Shown here: in pieces, positions 9,101 to 17,416 of the stretch
Numbering within the stretch: the first letter of the stretch is position 1
Layout: each line of letters starts with the position of its first letter
Assembly (NCBI RefSeq): GCF_025854275.1
Contig: NZ_CP107567.1
Location: forward strand, 124,001 to 188,000
DNA length: 64,000 nt
Direction: 5' to 3'
Source of the DNA: Streptomyces peucetius
GTDB taxonomy: Bacteria; Actinomycetota; Actinomycetes; Streptomycetales; Streptomycetaceae
Program-made: the position numbers and the translations under genes
Notes under the pieces: generated by a model
Seen by the model: the letters and a program-made list of their open reading frames with translations, nothing else
The model's database searches: none
Told to the model about the DNA's origin: nothing

Positions 9101-9682
9101 ATGCAGCCCCTCATCGACAACGCCCGCATGTTCGGACAGCGCCCTGAGGAGTTCGCCGAACTGGCCAAAGGACAGTCCCCGCAGGTCCTGTTCATCACCT
9201 GCTCCGACTCCCGGGTCGTACCGGCCCTGATCACGGGCGCCCGCCCCGGCGAGCTTTTCGAGCTGCGCACCGCGGGCAACATCGTCCCGCCGTACGCCTC
9301 CGAGCACCCCACCAGTGAGGCCGCCACCATCGAGTACGCCGTGGAGGTCCTCGGGGTCAGCGACATCGTGGTCTGCGGCCACTCCCACTGCGGCGCCATC
9401 GGCGCGCTCGTGCGCGGCGACGACCTCAGCGCTGTACCGGCCGTGCGGGACTGGCTGACGAATGCCGCCGACGAGCCCAAGTGCTCCGACACGGCCGACC
9501 CGACCGTCGCCGAAGCCGTCCAGAACCACGTCCTCGCCCAGTTGCTGCGACTGCGGTCGTACCCGGGCGTCAACAAGCGCCTTCAGTCGGGTGAACTCCA
9601 GACGCACGGCTGGTACTACGAGGTCCACACCGGCATCGTGCGGACGCACCGCGCGGACTCCGACACGTTCGAGACGCTCTGA
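9101..9682 (+). CDS. Beta-class carbonic anhydrase
   Basis: 193 residues; catalyses CO2 + H2O to bicarbonate and proton. The zinc-binding set of beta-CAs is complete: CSDSR (C34, D36, R38) and HSHCG (H94, C97). An aggagg RBS lies 8 bp before the ATG. It is followed 14 bp later by a SulP anion transporter, and the two are probably co-transcribed. Such CA-SulP pairs are known or predicted to couple bicarbonate transport with CO2 hydration. There is no signal peptide, so it is cytoplasmic. Confidence 0.95.
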   Translation: MQPLIDNARMFGQRPEEFAELAKGQSPQVLFITCSDSRVVPALITGARPGELFELRTAGNIVPPYASEHPTSEAATIEYAVEVLGVSDIVVCGHSHCGAIGALVRGDDLSAVPAVRDWLTNAADEPKCSDTADPTVAEAVQNHVLAQLLRLRSYPGVNKRLQSGELQTHGWYYEVHTGIVRTHRADSDTFETL

Positions 9683-9696
9683 GGGGACCGGAGACC

Positions 9697-11157
9697 ATGC
9701 TGTCCAAGTTCCCTTACCTGAGGCAGGACTTCCTCGCCTCCATCGTCGTCTTCCTGGTCGCCGTGCCGCTGTGCGTCGGCGTGGCGGTCGCCTCCGGCGT
9801 CCCCGCCGAACTCGGCCTGATCACCGGCATCGTGGGCGGACTCGTCACCGGGCTCATGCGCGGCAGCAGCCTTCAGGTCTCAGGGCCGGCCGCGGGCCTG
9901 ACCGTCCTGGTCTTCGAGGCCGTCAGCGAGTTCGGAGTGGCCACGCTCGGCCTGATCGTGCTGATCGCCGGTCTGCTCCAGCTCGCCATGGGCTTCCTCA
10001 AGATCGGCCGCTGGTTCAGGGCGATCTCGGTATCCGTCGTCGAAGGCATGCTCTGCGGCATCGGTCTGGTGATCATCGCCGGGCAGATCTACGCGGCAGC
10101 GAGCCTGAAGGCCCCGGAGACCGGCATCGGCAAGATCGCGGGCCTGCCCGGGGCGTTCGCCGAAGCGCACGGCAACACCGAGGCGCTGGCCTCCCTCGCC
10201 ATCGGCGCGGGCACCATCGCCGTCATCGTGCTGTGGAAGAAAATGCCCAAGGCCGTGCAGTCCGTACCCGGCGCCCTCGCCGCGGTGGTCCTGGCCACGC
10301 TCGCCACCCTCGCCCTCAGCCTGCCGGTCGCCACCGTCCAGGTCGAGGGCCTGCTCGGCGTCATCCAGCCGCCGGGGGCCGACGCGTTCGGTGCGCTGGC
10401 CAACCCGGCCATCTGGGGCACAATCGTCGCCTTCGCCCTGATCGCCTCGGCGGAGAGCCTCTTCAGCGCGGCGGCCGTGGACCGGCTGCACGACGGACCG
10501 CGCACCGAATACAACAAGGAGATGGTCGCCCAGGGCGCGGGCAACACGGTCTGCGGTCTACTCGGCGCACTGCCGATGACCGCGGTGATCGTACGCAGCT
10601 CCGCCAACGTCAACGCGGGCGCGAAGACCAAGGCATCGCGTGTGCTGCACGGCGTGTGGCTGCTGCTGTTCGCCACCGCGATGCCATGGGCCCTGGCCCT
10701 GATCCCGATCCCCGCCCTGGCCAGCATCCTCGTCCACGCGGGCTGGAAGCTGATCCCCTTCCGCGGGATCGTCTCCCTGTGGCGGGGCCACCGCGGCGAG
10801 GCACTGATCCTCGTCGTCACCGCCGTCTCCATCGTCGCAGTCAACATGTTCGAGGGCGTGCTGATCGGCCTGGCCCTGTCGGTCGCCAAGACCGCCTGGG
10901 AGGCCTCACACCTCAAGACGGAGGTCATAGACAAGGGCGCCGGACCCATCCAGGTCTACCTGTCGGGCAACGCCACCTTCCTCAGGCTGCCGAAGATCCT
11001 CGACCACCTGGAGGCCCTGCCCCAGGACCGCCCGATCGAGTTGAACCTCTCCAGGCTGCACCACCTCGACCACGCCTGCCGTATGGCCCTGGAAACCTGG
11101 GCCGAGCGGCACAGCTCACCCGACACCGATCCCGTGAAGGTCACGACGAACACCTGA
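9697..11157 (+). CDS. SulP-family anion (likely bicarbonate) transporter
   Basis: 486 residues starting MLSKFPYLRQDFLASIVVFLVAVPLCVGVA, the canonical TM1 of SulP proteins, with 10 or more hydrophobic segments. The family loop SVVEGMLCGIGLVIIAGQIY and the ESLFSAAAVDRLH segment are present. The C-terminal part (VYLSGNATFLRLPKILDHLEAL...) is a short STAS-like domain. SulP members move sulfate, bicarbonate or other anions. Pairing with carbonic anhydrase favours bicarbonate (BicA/DAB-like role), which is inference. Confidence 0.92.
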   Translation: MLSKFPYLRQDFLASIVVFLVAVPLCVGVAVASGVPAELGLITGIVGGLVTGLMRGSSLQVSGPAAGLTVLVFEAVSEFGVATLGLIVLIAGLLQLAMGFLKIGRWFRAISVSVVEGMLCGIGLVIIAGQIYAAASLKAPETGIGKIAGLPGAFAEAHGNTEALASLAIGAGTIAVIVLWKKMPKAVQSVPGALAAVVLATLATLALSLPVATVQVEGLLGVIQPPGADAFGALANPAIWGTIVAFALIASAESLFSAAAVDRLHDGPRTEYNKEMVAQGAGNTVCGLLGALPMTAVIVRSSANVNAGAKTKASRVLHGVWLLLFATAMPWALALIPIPALASILVHAGWKLIPFRGIVSLWRGHRGEALILVVTAVSIVAVNMFEGVLIGLALSVAKTAWEASHLKTEVIDKGAGPIQVYLSGNATFLRLPKILDHLEALPQDRPIELNLSRLHHLDHACRMALETWAERHSSPDTDPVKVTTNT

Positions 11158-11168
11158 CATCGGCCGGC

Positions 11169-11205
11169 GGCCGGGCGGTGCACACCACACGCGTACCGCC
11201 CGGCC
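11169..11205 (+). terminator. Hairpin after the carbonic anhydrase-SulP operon
   Basis: A perfect 11-bp inverted repeat, GGCCGGGCGGT (11169-11179) and ACCGCCCGGCC (11195-11205), with a 15-nt loop, starts 12 bp after the transporter stop. There is no U-tract, as is usual in Streptomyces. Confidence 0.65.
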
Positions 11206-11331
11206 TGCCAGCCCCACGCCAGCGAGTAGCCGGTAGGGATCTCACCTGCCGGCTCTCTCAGAGGGCGGTTCGTAAGGTGATGCCCGTCTCCGGTTGAGCT
11301 TGGAGCAAGGTCGCTGGTGGGGTTCCGTCGG

Positions 11332-11640
11332 CTATGGCTTCCTGGCGAAGTTGCCGGTGTCGGCCTCGGTGAGTATCCCGAGTTCGACCAGGCGTTCCAG
11401 CTTTGCGCGGGCGCCTTCGGCGTTCCTCGGCAGCAGTTCGTGGCCGAGGGCTTCGCCGACGTCTTTGGCCCGTAGCGGCCCGGTCGCGTGGTCGAAGGCG
11501 GCGAGGATGCGGGGGTAGTCCGGGTGCTCGGCAGGTCCGGTTTGCGGGCCGGGAGCCGGTCGGCGGGGCCGGTAACGGTCTCTTGCGGGTGATCGCGAGC
11601 TGCTCCAGGCGGGTCTCGGCCGCACCTGGTTCTGCAGGTC
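11332..11640 (-). pseudogene. IS-associated DNA-binding-like fragment
   Basis: The minus strand encodes HPDYPRILAAFDHATGPLRA, then KDVGEALGHELLPRNAEGAR and AKLERLVELGILTEADTG, ending at a stop. It looks like a winged-helix segment ('LRAKDVxEALxHELLP...LxRLVxxGILTEAD') that I recall downstream of coiled-coil-like transposase-accessory proteins in Streptomyces. The upstream N-terminal part is degenerate and joined to transposase debris. Confidence 0.45.
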
Positions 11641-11649
11641 GTCGATCTG

Positions 11650-11815
11650 TGCGCGGAGGCCCAGTAGACGCGGAAGGCGGAGGAGGAGAGGCGGTGCTCG
11701 TAGTCGCGGACCAAACGCCGGTGCGGTATCAGGATCCCGTAGGTCTGTTCGACCCTCCACCGCTTCGGCAGGGTGTCGCGCCAAGCGCCGCGCGGTGCCG
11801 CACGGCAGGATTGAC
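11650..11815 (-). mobile_element. IS5-family transposase C-terminal fragment
   Basis: The minus strand reads LPKRWRVEQTYGILIPHRRL and VRDYEHRLSSSAFRVYWA, the C-terminal catalytic-Glu region (W-x-VE-x-T-x-G/S) of IS5-group DDE transposases. The rest of the transposase and any terminal repeats are gone. It lies directly upstream of the PiT gene and may have replaced its original promoter region. Confidence 0.65.
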
Positions 11816-11886
11816 AAGGCAGGTTGAGGGTGCGCCCACGGCTCGCCGACGCCCTGATCGCGTGCGTGATGAAAGGTGATCCGACC

Positions 11887-12885
11887 GTGGAGCTCACACT
11901 GGTGGTGCTGATCATCATCGTGGGACTGACGTTTGACTTCACCAACGGCTTCCACGACGCCGCGAACGCGATCGCCACTTCCATCTCCACCAGGGCTCTC
12001 ACCCCCCGCATCGCGCTGGCCATGGCCGCCGTAATGAACTTCCTCGGCGCCTTCCTGGGCACCGAGGTCGCCAAGACCGTCGGCAGCGGCATCATCGGCG
12101 CCCCCGAGGGGCTCTCTGGCCTGCTGCTGGTGATGAGCGCGCTCATCGGCGCGATCGGCTGGAACGTCTTCACCTGGTGGAAAGGGCTGCCGACCTCCTC
12201 CTCCCATGCCCTGATCGGCGGACTGGTCGGCGCCGCCCTCGCCGCCGCCGCGACCGTCAACTGGCCCGGGATCCTGGGCAAGGTCCTGCTGCCCATGCTG
12301 CTGTCCCCGCTGGTCGGGGTGGCCCTCGGCTACACCCTGCACACGCTCATCCTGTGGATGTTCCGCCATGCCGCCCCCCGCCCCACGACCCGCCGCTTCC
12401 GCATGGCGCAGACCGTCTCGGCCGCCGGCATGGCCCTGGGCCACGGACTGCAGGACGCACAGAAGACCATGGGTGTGATCGTGCTGGCACTGGTCACGGC
12501 GGGCTGGCAGGACGATTTCTCAGTGCCGCTGTGGGTGATCGTGGCCGTGGCCGCCGCGATGGCCGCCGGCACCTACAGCGGCGGACGCCGCATCATCACC
12601 ACCCTCGGACGGCGCATCGTCCACCTGGATCCGCCACGCGGCTTCGCCGCCGAGTCCGCCGCCACGGGCGTCCTCTACACCACCGCGTTCGTCTTCGAAG
12701 CCCCGATTTCCACCACACAGACGATCACCGCATCGATCCTGGGCGTCGGCGCGACCCGGCGCCTGTCGGCCGTCCGCTGGCAGGTGGCTCGCTCGATCTT
12801 CACAGCGTGGGTCCTCACATTCCCCGGAGCCGGACTCCCCGCCGCCGCCCTCTACCTGATCCTGCACGCCACTACCGAACTGTGA
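11887..12885 (+). CDS. pitA: PiT-family inorganic phosphate transporter
   Basis: 332 residues with the duplicated PHO4 architecture. The N-terminal signature FTNGFHDAANAIATSISTRAL and the central KGLPTSSSHALIGG are repeated in inverted topology as GHGLQDAQKTMGVI and APISTTQTITASILG. It takes up Pi (as metal phosphate) with protons. GTG 11887 is chosen because AAAGGTG lies 8 bp upstream and family members start with (M/V)ELTLVVLII; ATG 11869 is an alternative. The upstream sequence is transposase debris, so expression may be altered. A conserved hypothetical gene follows 20 bp later, probably in the same transcript. Confidence 0.93.
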   Translation: MELTLVVLIIIVGLTFDFTNGFHDAANAIATSISTRALTPRIALAMAAVMNFLGAFLGTEVAKTVGSGIIGAPEGLSGLLLVMSALIGAIGWNVFTWWKGLPTSSSHALIGGLVGAALAAAATVNWPGILGKVLLPMLLSPLVGVALGYTLHTLILWMFRHAAPRPTTRRFRMAQTVSAAGMALGHGLQDAQKTMGVIVLALVTAGWQDDFSVPLWVIVAVAAAMAAGTYSGGRRIITTLGRRIVHLDPPRGFAAESAATGVLYTTAFVFEAPISTTQTITASILGVGATRRLSAVRWQVARSIFTAWVLTFPGAGLPAAALYLILHATTEL

Positions 12886-12904
12886 ACCCGATCCGGAGCC
12901 GATC

Positions 12905-13531
12905 ATGCCCACCCCACTCACCCCGCAGCCGGACAGGCCACCTCACGTGGGAATCCCCGACGGCCTTCCCACGCCCGGACGCTTCACACACCTGCACCCC
13001 GACGACGGCGCCTGCCTGATGGAGACCGCCTCGATGCTGGCCACGGGCAGCTTCACCGACAGCCCGCCCGGCACCCACCCCGTGCTCGCCGCGCTCACCC
13101 GCGCCGTCAACGACACCGTCAGCGACGGTACCCGCCGAGCCCTGTGGCCACTGGCCGCCGACCTTGCCGACGCCAACCCCGCCGACCGGGCCTACGGACC
13201 GCTGCTCGTCGGCACGGTGGTGGACGCCGCCCGCCGCGTACGGCCCGCCTCCCGGCGCCTGAAGCGACACAGCACGGCCTGCCACCGGCGGGCGCGCCGG
13301 CTCGCCCATGCCCCTACCTGGCAGGTGTCGCCCCGCATCGCCGACCTGCTGTGGTGGCACGGCCCCGGTCACCGCCACCTCGAACACGCCTTGCACGTCC
13401 TGGTCACCACACCCGACGCCGACCAACGCCTGTCAGAACTCCTGCACCAAGCCGTCGCACAGGCCCGACGCACCACGAACGCGGCTTCGACCGGATCTGC
13501 CCATCGAACGGCTCCGTCACCTTCCCGGTGA
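12905..13531 (+). CDS. Hypothetical protein downstream of PiT
   Basis: 208 residues, no signal peptide or membrane segment. It contains a conserved-looking core GRFTHLHPDDGACLMETASML, THPVLAALTRAVNDTVSDG, RRALWPLAADLADANP and a C-terminal His/Arg-rich helical region. I recall related Streptomyces proteins with the 'FTHLHPDDGACLMExAS' motif but no function. GGAG lies 6 bp before the ATG. The 20-bp spacing from the phosphate transporter suggests co-transcription. The last ~15 residues look like run-on low-complexity sequence. Confidence 0.65.
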   Translation: MPTPLTPQPDRPPHVGIPDGLPTPGRFTHLHPDDGACLMETASMLATGSFTDSPPGTHPVLAALTRAVNDTVSDGTRRALWPLAADLADANPADRAYGPLLVGTVVDAARRVRPASRRLKRHSTACHRRARRLAHAPTWQVSPRIADLLWWHGPGHRHLEHALHVLVTTPDADQRLSELLHQAVAQARRTTNAASTGSAHRTAPSPSR

Positions 13532-14421
13532 CCGGCGCTGTCTGCGACACGCCCGCACCGAACCAAACGGCCGTGGCCATGGCCGCCGACCTGGCGCCGT
13601 GGCGGTCAGCACTGCGGAACACAGACAGTGGAGGAAGGTGCGGATGGGGCGGGTGCTGTGGCCGCGGCCGTCGCCGCGCCCGGCGCCGAGGCTACGACCC
13701 TTTCGGCCCCGACGTCGACTGCCTCCGCGACGAAGGACTCACCCGGCAGAAGGTTCATGTCCTGGCGTCCAGCACCGTGGACCGGCGCCTCCTCGTCGGC
13801 CACGCCGAGGATACTGACCCGCCAGACCGGGCCGGCGTCACGCCCTCCCAGTCCGGAAGGCGGTGACTGTCTCGCCCCTGTCGGCCGCTTCATGAGCCGC
13901 CTCGCCAGGCGCGATCCGCGCGTCCTCCGGAACTGCTCAACTCCTGCCGCTTGGAGTCCGAACAGGCCGGGACCGGAGCTCGTCCGCAGCACCTCACCCC
14001 CGGTGGCATCGAGCGGACCGCAGCCCACGAGCAGCGACAACACGGGCACCGGTACGCTCAGGACGTAGCGAGACGAACCTGACCGCGGGCGACAGGGTTT
14101 CACCAGCCAAGAAGGCCATCAGGTCAACACCCAGCTCGACCGGACCGGCCGCGGCAGCTGCCGAGCGAAGTGCTCCCAGCACTTGACCTGGCCACCGGAG
14201 GACGGCGTCCTCACCAGATCGACGAGCACCGCTACGGGACGGGGAGCCGCCGGGCTGCTCCCCAAGGCGTCGGGGATCTGCGCGAGCCTGATCAATTGCG
14301 CCCGTTCAGCTCGTCGTCGCCGTCAGTCGGCTCGTGTCCGGCGACCGCCACGAATGCGCCGAGTTTCCGCTGGTGAAAAGTGGTTTGCCGGGAGAGCGGC
14401 GCGTGGGTAGCTTCGCCGGCT
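13532..14421. other. 890-bp stretch without a convincing gene
   Basis: Open frames exist on both strands but none shows family motifs or a start with RBS. On the minus strand, pieces such as GPVELGVDLMAFLAGETLSPAVR and YVLSVPVPVLSLLVG are hydrophobic and could be the remnant of a membrane protein, broken by a frameshift near 14060. I could not identify it. Confidence 0.4.
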
Positions 14422-14946
14422 ATGACCCCGACTCTGCGCACTGAGCGCCTGCTGCTGGAACCGTACGCCCCCGAAGACCAGGAAGACTTCGTCACCCTGT
14501 TCCAGGACCGGAGGGTTTCGCAATGGATGGGCGACGGCCCTGCTACCGAGGCGGAGGACCGTGCCCTATTCGGACGGATCTTCACGAAGGTCTATGCCCA
14601 GGATCTGTTCGACGTCTGGGCCGTTCGTCGGAATGGTGTCATGATCGGACACGCTGAGATCAAGCCGACCGACGTAGCCCAAGGCCACGAGATCATCTAC
14701 GCGCTGGTCCCTGATGTGTGGGGATCGGGCCTGGGGAGAGAACTGGCCGAAGCGCTCGTCTCCTACGGCTTCGACGCTCTGGGGCTCGCGGAGGTGTACG
14801 CCACCGTGGCGGCCTCCAACAGCGCCTCGCTGGCCGTGCTGAGCAGGATCGGATTCGAGCACGCCCGGGACATAGCCGAGGATGACGGCAGCACCACTCG
14901 CGTGCTGACGCGCCGTCGGGCCGTGCAGCCCACCGGGCAGGAGTGA
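14422..14946 (+). CDS. GNAT-family N-acetyltransferase (RimJ/RimL-like)
   Basis: 174 residues. The start LRTERLLLEPYAPEDQEDFV is typical of acetyl-CoA-dependent RimJ/RimL-type GNATs. The acetyl-CoA-binding motif A is IIYALVPDVWGSGLGRELAE, followed by SNSASLAVLSRIGFE (motif B). ATG 14422 is preferred over an upstream in-frame start because homologues begin with (M)TPTLRTERL. The substrate is unknown. It is flanked by non-coding or degenerate DNA and is probably monocistronic. Confidence 0.88.
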   Translation: MTPTLRTERLLLEPYAPEDQEDFVTLFQDRRVSQWMGDGPATEAEDRALFGRIFTKVYAQDLFDVWAVRRNGVMIGHAEIKPTDVAQGHEIIYALVPDVWGSGLGRELAEALVSYGFDALGLAEVYATVAASNSASLAVLSRIGFEHARDIAEDDGSTTRVLTRRRAVQPTGQE

Positions 14947-15160
14947 GCGCATAGGCGGCTCGAGGACAGCGTCGGTGTTTGCTGATCATGCGGCTCTGGC
15001 CGGGTAATCGGTCCAGGTTCGGATCGGTGAGTTGGGACCCCCGCTCGTTGCAGATGCCGGAGGCGGCGGTGTCCTTCTCGCCGCGCACCTGTTCGGCGGC
15101 ATGAAGCCGGGCGAGCCGACGACCGGGCCCGTGCTGGTTAGGCCCTGTCGGTGACGGTGT
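14947..15160. other. Short degenerate region, nothing identified
   Basis: About 210 bases without a credible gene. A plus-strand stretch reading GGVLLAAHLFGGMKPGEPTT could be a residue of an unknown gene. Confidence 0.4.
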
Positions 15161-15516
15161 TCACGGCGCGCGCGATGCCATGAAGTCGATGATCCGCGGG
15201 CCTTCCACGGCCAGCAGGATGTTGGACGGTTTCGGATCGCGGTGAACGACCCGGCGGCGTGGATGTGTTCCAGGGCCTGTCCGAGCCCGGCGGCGAGGGT
15301 GCACGCCGACTACGGCGGCAGCGGTTCCTCCTCGTCCACGACGGTCTTCAGCGCGGGCTCGGGTACGTCCGCGACCGCCACCCACGGCGGGTCCGCCGCC
15401 GTGGCGGAGTCGATCACGGGCGTGGTGCCGCTGCCGAGCCGGCAGAGAAGGCGGAACGGGCCGATGCGGGCCGGGTCTTCCGGCGTCAGCGGGTCCACGC
15501 GGGGATCCTCGCACAC
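15161..15516 (-). pseudogene. Ser/Thr protein kinase, internally deleted and frameshifted
   Basis: The N-terminus is a typical Streptomyces PASTA-less kinase start (DPLTPEDPARIGPFRLLCRL-GSG). The glycine loop is cut immediately after LGSG and joined in frame to material from the hinge (DSATAADPPWVA...ALKTVVDE). The ATP-binding Lys and helix C are therefore deleted. In another frame the catalytic loop survives as VVHRDPKPSNILL (HRDLKPSN with Leu to Pro), then RIIDFMASRA (DFG region lost) and a stop. It cannot be an active kinase. Confidence 0.75.
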
Positions 15517-15574
15517 CGCGCCGCCGGTACGCCGGGGCTCCGCAGGTCGCTACGCGACCCGGCTCTCATGGGCT

Positions 15575-16405
15575 CTATGCCTTCAAGAACGCCAGGATGT
15601 CGGGATTGAGGACTTCCGGATGGGTGGACAGCATGCCGTGCGGCAGCCCTTCATACGTCTTCAGGGTGCTGTCCTTCACGATCTCGGCCGTCAGCGGCCC
15701 CGCGTCCGCGTACGGCACGATCTGGTCGTCGGTGCCGTGGGCGACGAGGACCGGAACGTCGATCAGCGTGAGGTCCTCATTGAAGTCGGTCTCGGAGAAC
15801 GCCTTGATGCACTCGTAGTGGGCGTTGGCCGCGCCCATCATTCCCTGTCGCCACCAGTTGTCGATCAACCCCTGCGACACTTTCGCGCCGGGCCGGTTGA
15901 ATCCGTAGAACGGACCCGTCGGCAGGTCGATGTAGAACTGCGAGCGATTGGCGGCGAGGGCGGAACGCAGTCCGTCGAAGACCTCGATCGGCAGCCCGCC
16001 CGGATTGGTGTCCGACCTGACCATGATCGGCGGCACCGCGCCGACGAGCACCGCCTTTCCGACCCGTCCTGGCTTGGCGCGCGCGACATAGCGCGCGACC
16101 TCACCGCCGCCGGTCGAGTGCCCGATGTGGAAGGCCCCTCGCAGATCGAGCGCGTCCGTCAGTGCTGCCACATCGGCGGCGTAGGTGTCCATCTCATGGC
16201 CGGTCGCGGTTTGAGAGGAACGCCCGTGGCCACGACGGTCGTGGGCGATCACCCGATAACCGTGCGCGAGGAAGAACAGCATCTGGTTGTCCCAGTCATC
16301 GGCACTGAGCGGCCAACCATGGTGAAAGACGATCGCCTGGCCGTCGCGCGGACCCCAGTCCTTGTAAAAGATCTCGGTGCCGTCCTGAGTGGTGACGCTG
16401 CCCAT
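15575..16405 (-). CDS. Alpha/beta hydrolase, non-haem chloroperoxidase/esterase type
   Basis: 276 residues starting [20 protein letters not shown]. The family features are an oxyanion-hole [26 protein letters not shown], the nucleophile elbow [15 protein letters not shown] (Ser), an acid in [13 protein letters not shown] (Asp) and His in [13 protein letters not shown]. Members of this cofactor-free haloperoxidase-like group act as esterases or perhydrolases; the natural substrate is unknown. The start is set at ATG 16405, since the open frame upstream runs into the neighbouring IS element and lacks family sequence. Confidence 0.92.
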   Translation of the reverse strand: MGSVTTQDGTEIFYKDWGPRDGQAIVFHHGWPLSADDWDNQMLFFLAHGYRVIAHDRRGHGRSSQTATGHEMDTYAADVAALTDALDLRGAFHIGHSTGGGEVARYVARAKPGRVGKAVLVGAVPPIMVRSDTNPGGLPIEVFDGLRSALAANRSQFYIDLPTGPFYGFNRPGAKVSQGLIDNWWRQGMMGAANAHYECIKAFSETDFNEDLTLIDVPVLVAHGTDDQIVPYADAGPLTAEIVKDSTLKTYEGLPHGMLSTHPEVLNPDILAFLKA

Positions 16406-16496
16406 CGCGCTCGCCTTCCTACGACTTGGGTCCCTAGCGGAACCCTCCTTTTCGACCGTATGGCCGAACGGGGCAGGCCGCCACATGTGCCAGGTC

Positions 16497-17290
16497 TGAG
16501 TTTGACTCTGTCGGGGATCTTGAAGGTCGGTTTCATCCGCCGACGTATCGCCGGGATCGTGGCCGGGGTAGGCCAGGCTGGTCCAGGTAGGCCTGGAACG
16601 CGGTCGGCAGTGGAGCACGGAGCGGTTCTCCAGGCGTCGGCCGTTCGGAGAGCCGCTCGATGTTCACCGCGATGGCGGTGAGTACGTGCTGGACGTGGGT
16701 CTTGTCCAGGCCGCGGTAGCGGCGTCGCCGCATCTCGTGTCCGTGCGCAAGCTCGTTGATGGTGCCCTCTATGCCGGATCTGACCGCGTAGATCCGACGC
16801 CGGTGACCACCCCACGAGTTCCTGCGGGGACGGTGCGGGCGAGCTCCTCCAGGGCCGCGCGCACGGCTTCGGTCACCAGCTCCACGCCGGTCAGATCACG
16901 CACGGCTGCCAGGACATGAATGGAGTCGATGCGGCAGCGCACGGCCTCGGCGGTCTGCCGGTCCGAACAGATTGTGCAGGAACTGCCGCAGGCTGACGGT
17001 GGCCAGCTGGTAAGGCGGTAACCCGGGCCCGCCATCGCGCGTGTACCAGGCCTGGAAGTTTTCCGTCCCGCCGCAGCCCGTCGAGCCGGTCCCGCACCCA
17101 CATCACCGTCGTCCCGCCCGGATTGCTCGCCTGCGCGAGCTGCGCCGTCAGCGACGGAACCTGCTCACCGGGACGGGGACGAACGGACATGGAGCACCTC
17201 ACATCGTGCCTGAACCTCGGACCGTCCAGAGCATGCCGCATCAAGCCCCCGCATCGGAGAATCTCAAGATCCCCGACAGAGTCAAGCTCA
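16497..17290 (-). mobile_element. Internally deleted IS1182-like element with intact terminal repeats
   Basis: A 27-bp inverted repeat with one mismatch bounds the element: TGAGTTTGACTCTGTCGGGG... (16497-16523) and its complement at 17264-17290. Its 20-bp core (16504-16523 / 17264-17283) is perfect. Between the ends only the first and last pieces of a transposase remain in ~790 bp, whereas full IS1182 elements are roughly twice that. I see no clear target duplication. It could still be mobilised in trans by a full-length relative. Confidence 0.75.
16540..17190 (-). pseudogene. IS1182-family transposase, central part deleted
   Basis: The minus-strand start at 17190 reads MSVRPRPGEQVPSLTAQLAQ and then TVMWVRDRLDGL; SDRQTAEAVRCRID occurs further on. 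These match the N-terminal domain of IS1182 transposases. The C-terminal tail [29 protein letters not shown] is present near 16620-16730. The DDE catalytic core between them is gone, and frames change at least twice. Confidence 0.7.
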
Positions 17291-17416
17291 AGTACGTGTT
17301 TCCGATCCCCGACCGTCGTTGAGTGGGTATGCCGCCTCTGGAAAGGTATGGCCGAAGCGAATGCGGCGTGCCGAGGTGAACGTCCTGAGCCGCTCCGGGC
17401 ACGCGGTGCGGCCCGG

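Noticed and set aside
10956..12296. Long minus-strand open frame (446 codons) opposite the PiT gene
   Set aside because: It is the complement of clear phosphate-transporter coding sequence. Only the ~50 codons opposite 11650-11815 match a family (transposase remnant).
16405..16618. N-terminal extension of the alpha/beta hydrolase up to 16618
   Set aside because: The extension translates the IS element end, lacks family sequence, and the family start MGSVTTQDG is clear.
15242..16681. Plus-strand frame of 479 codons opposite the alpha/beta hydrolase
   Set aside because: Shadow of the hydrolase with catalytic motifs on the other strand; no family sequence.
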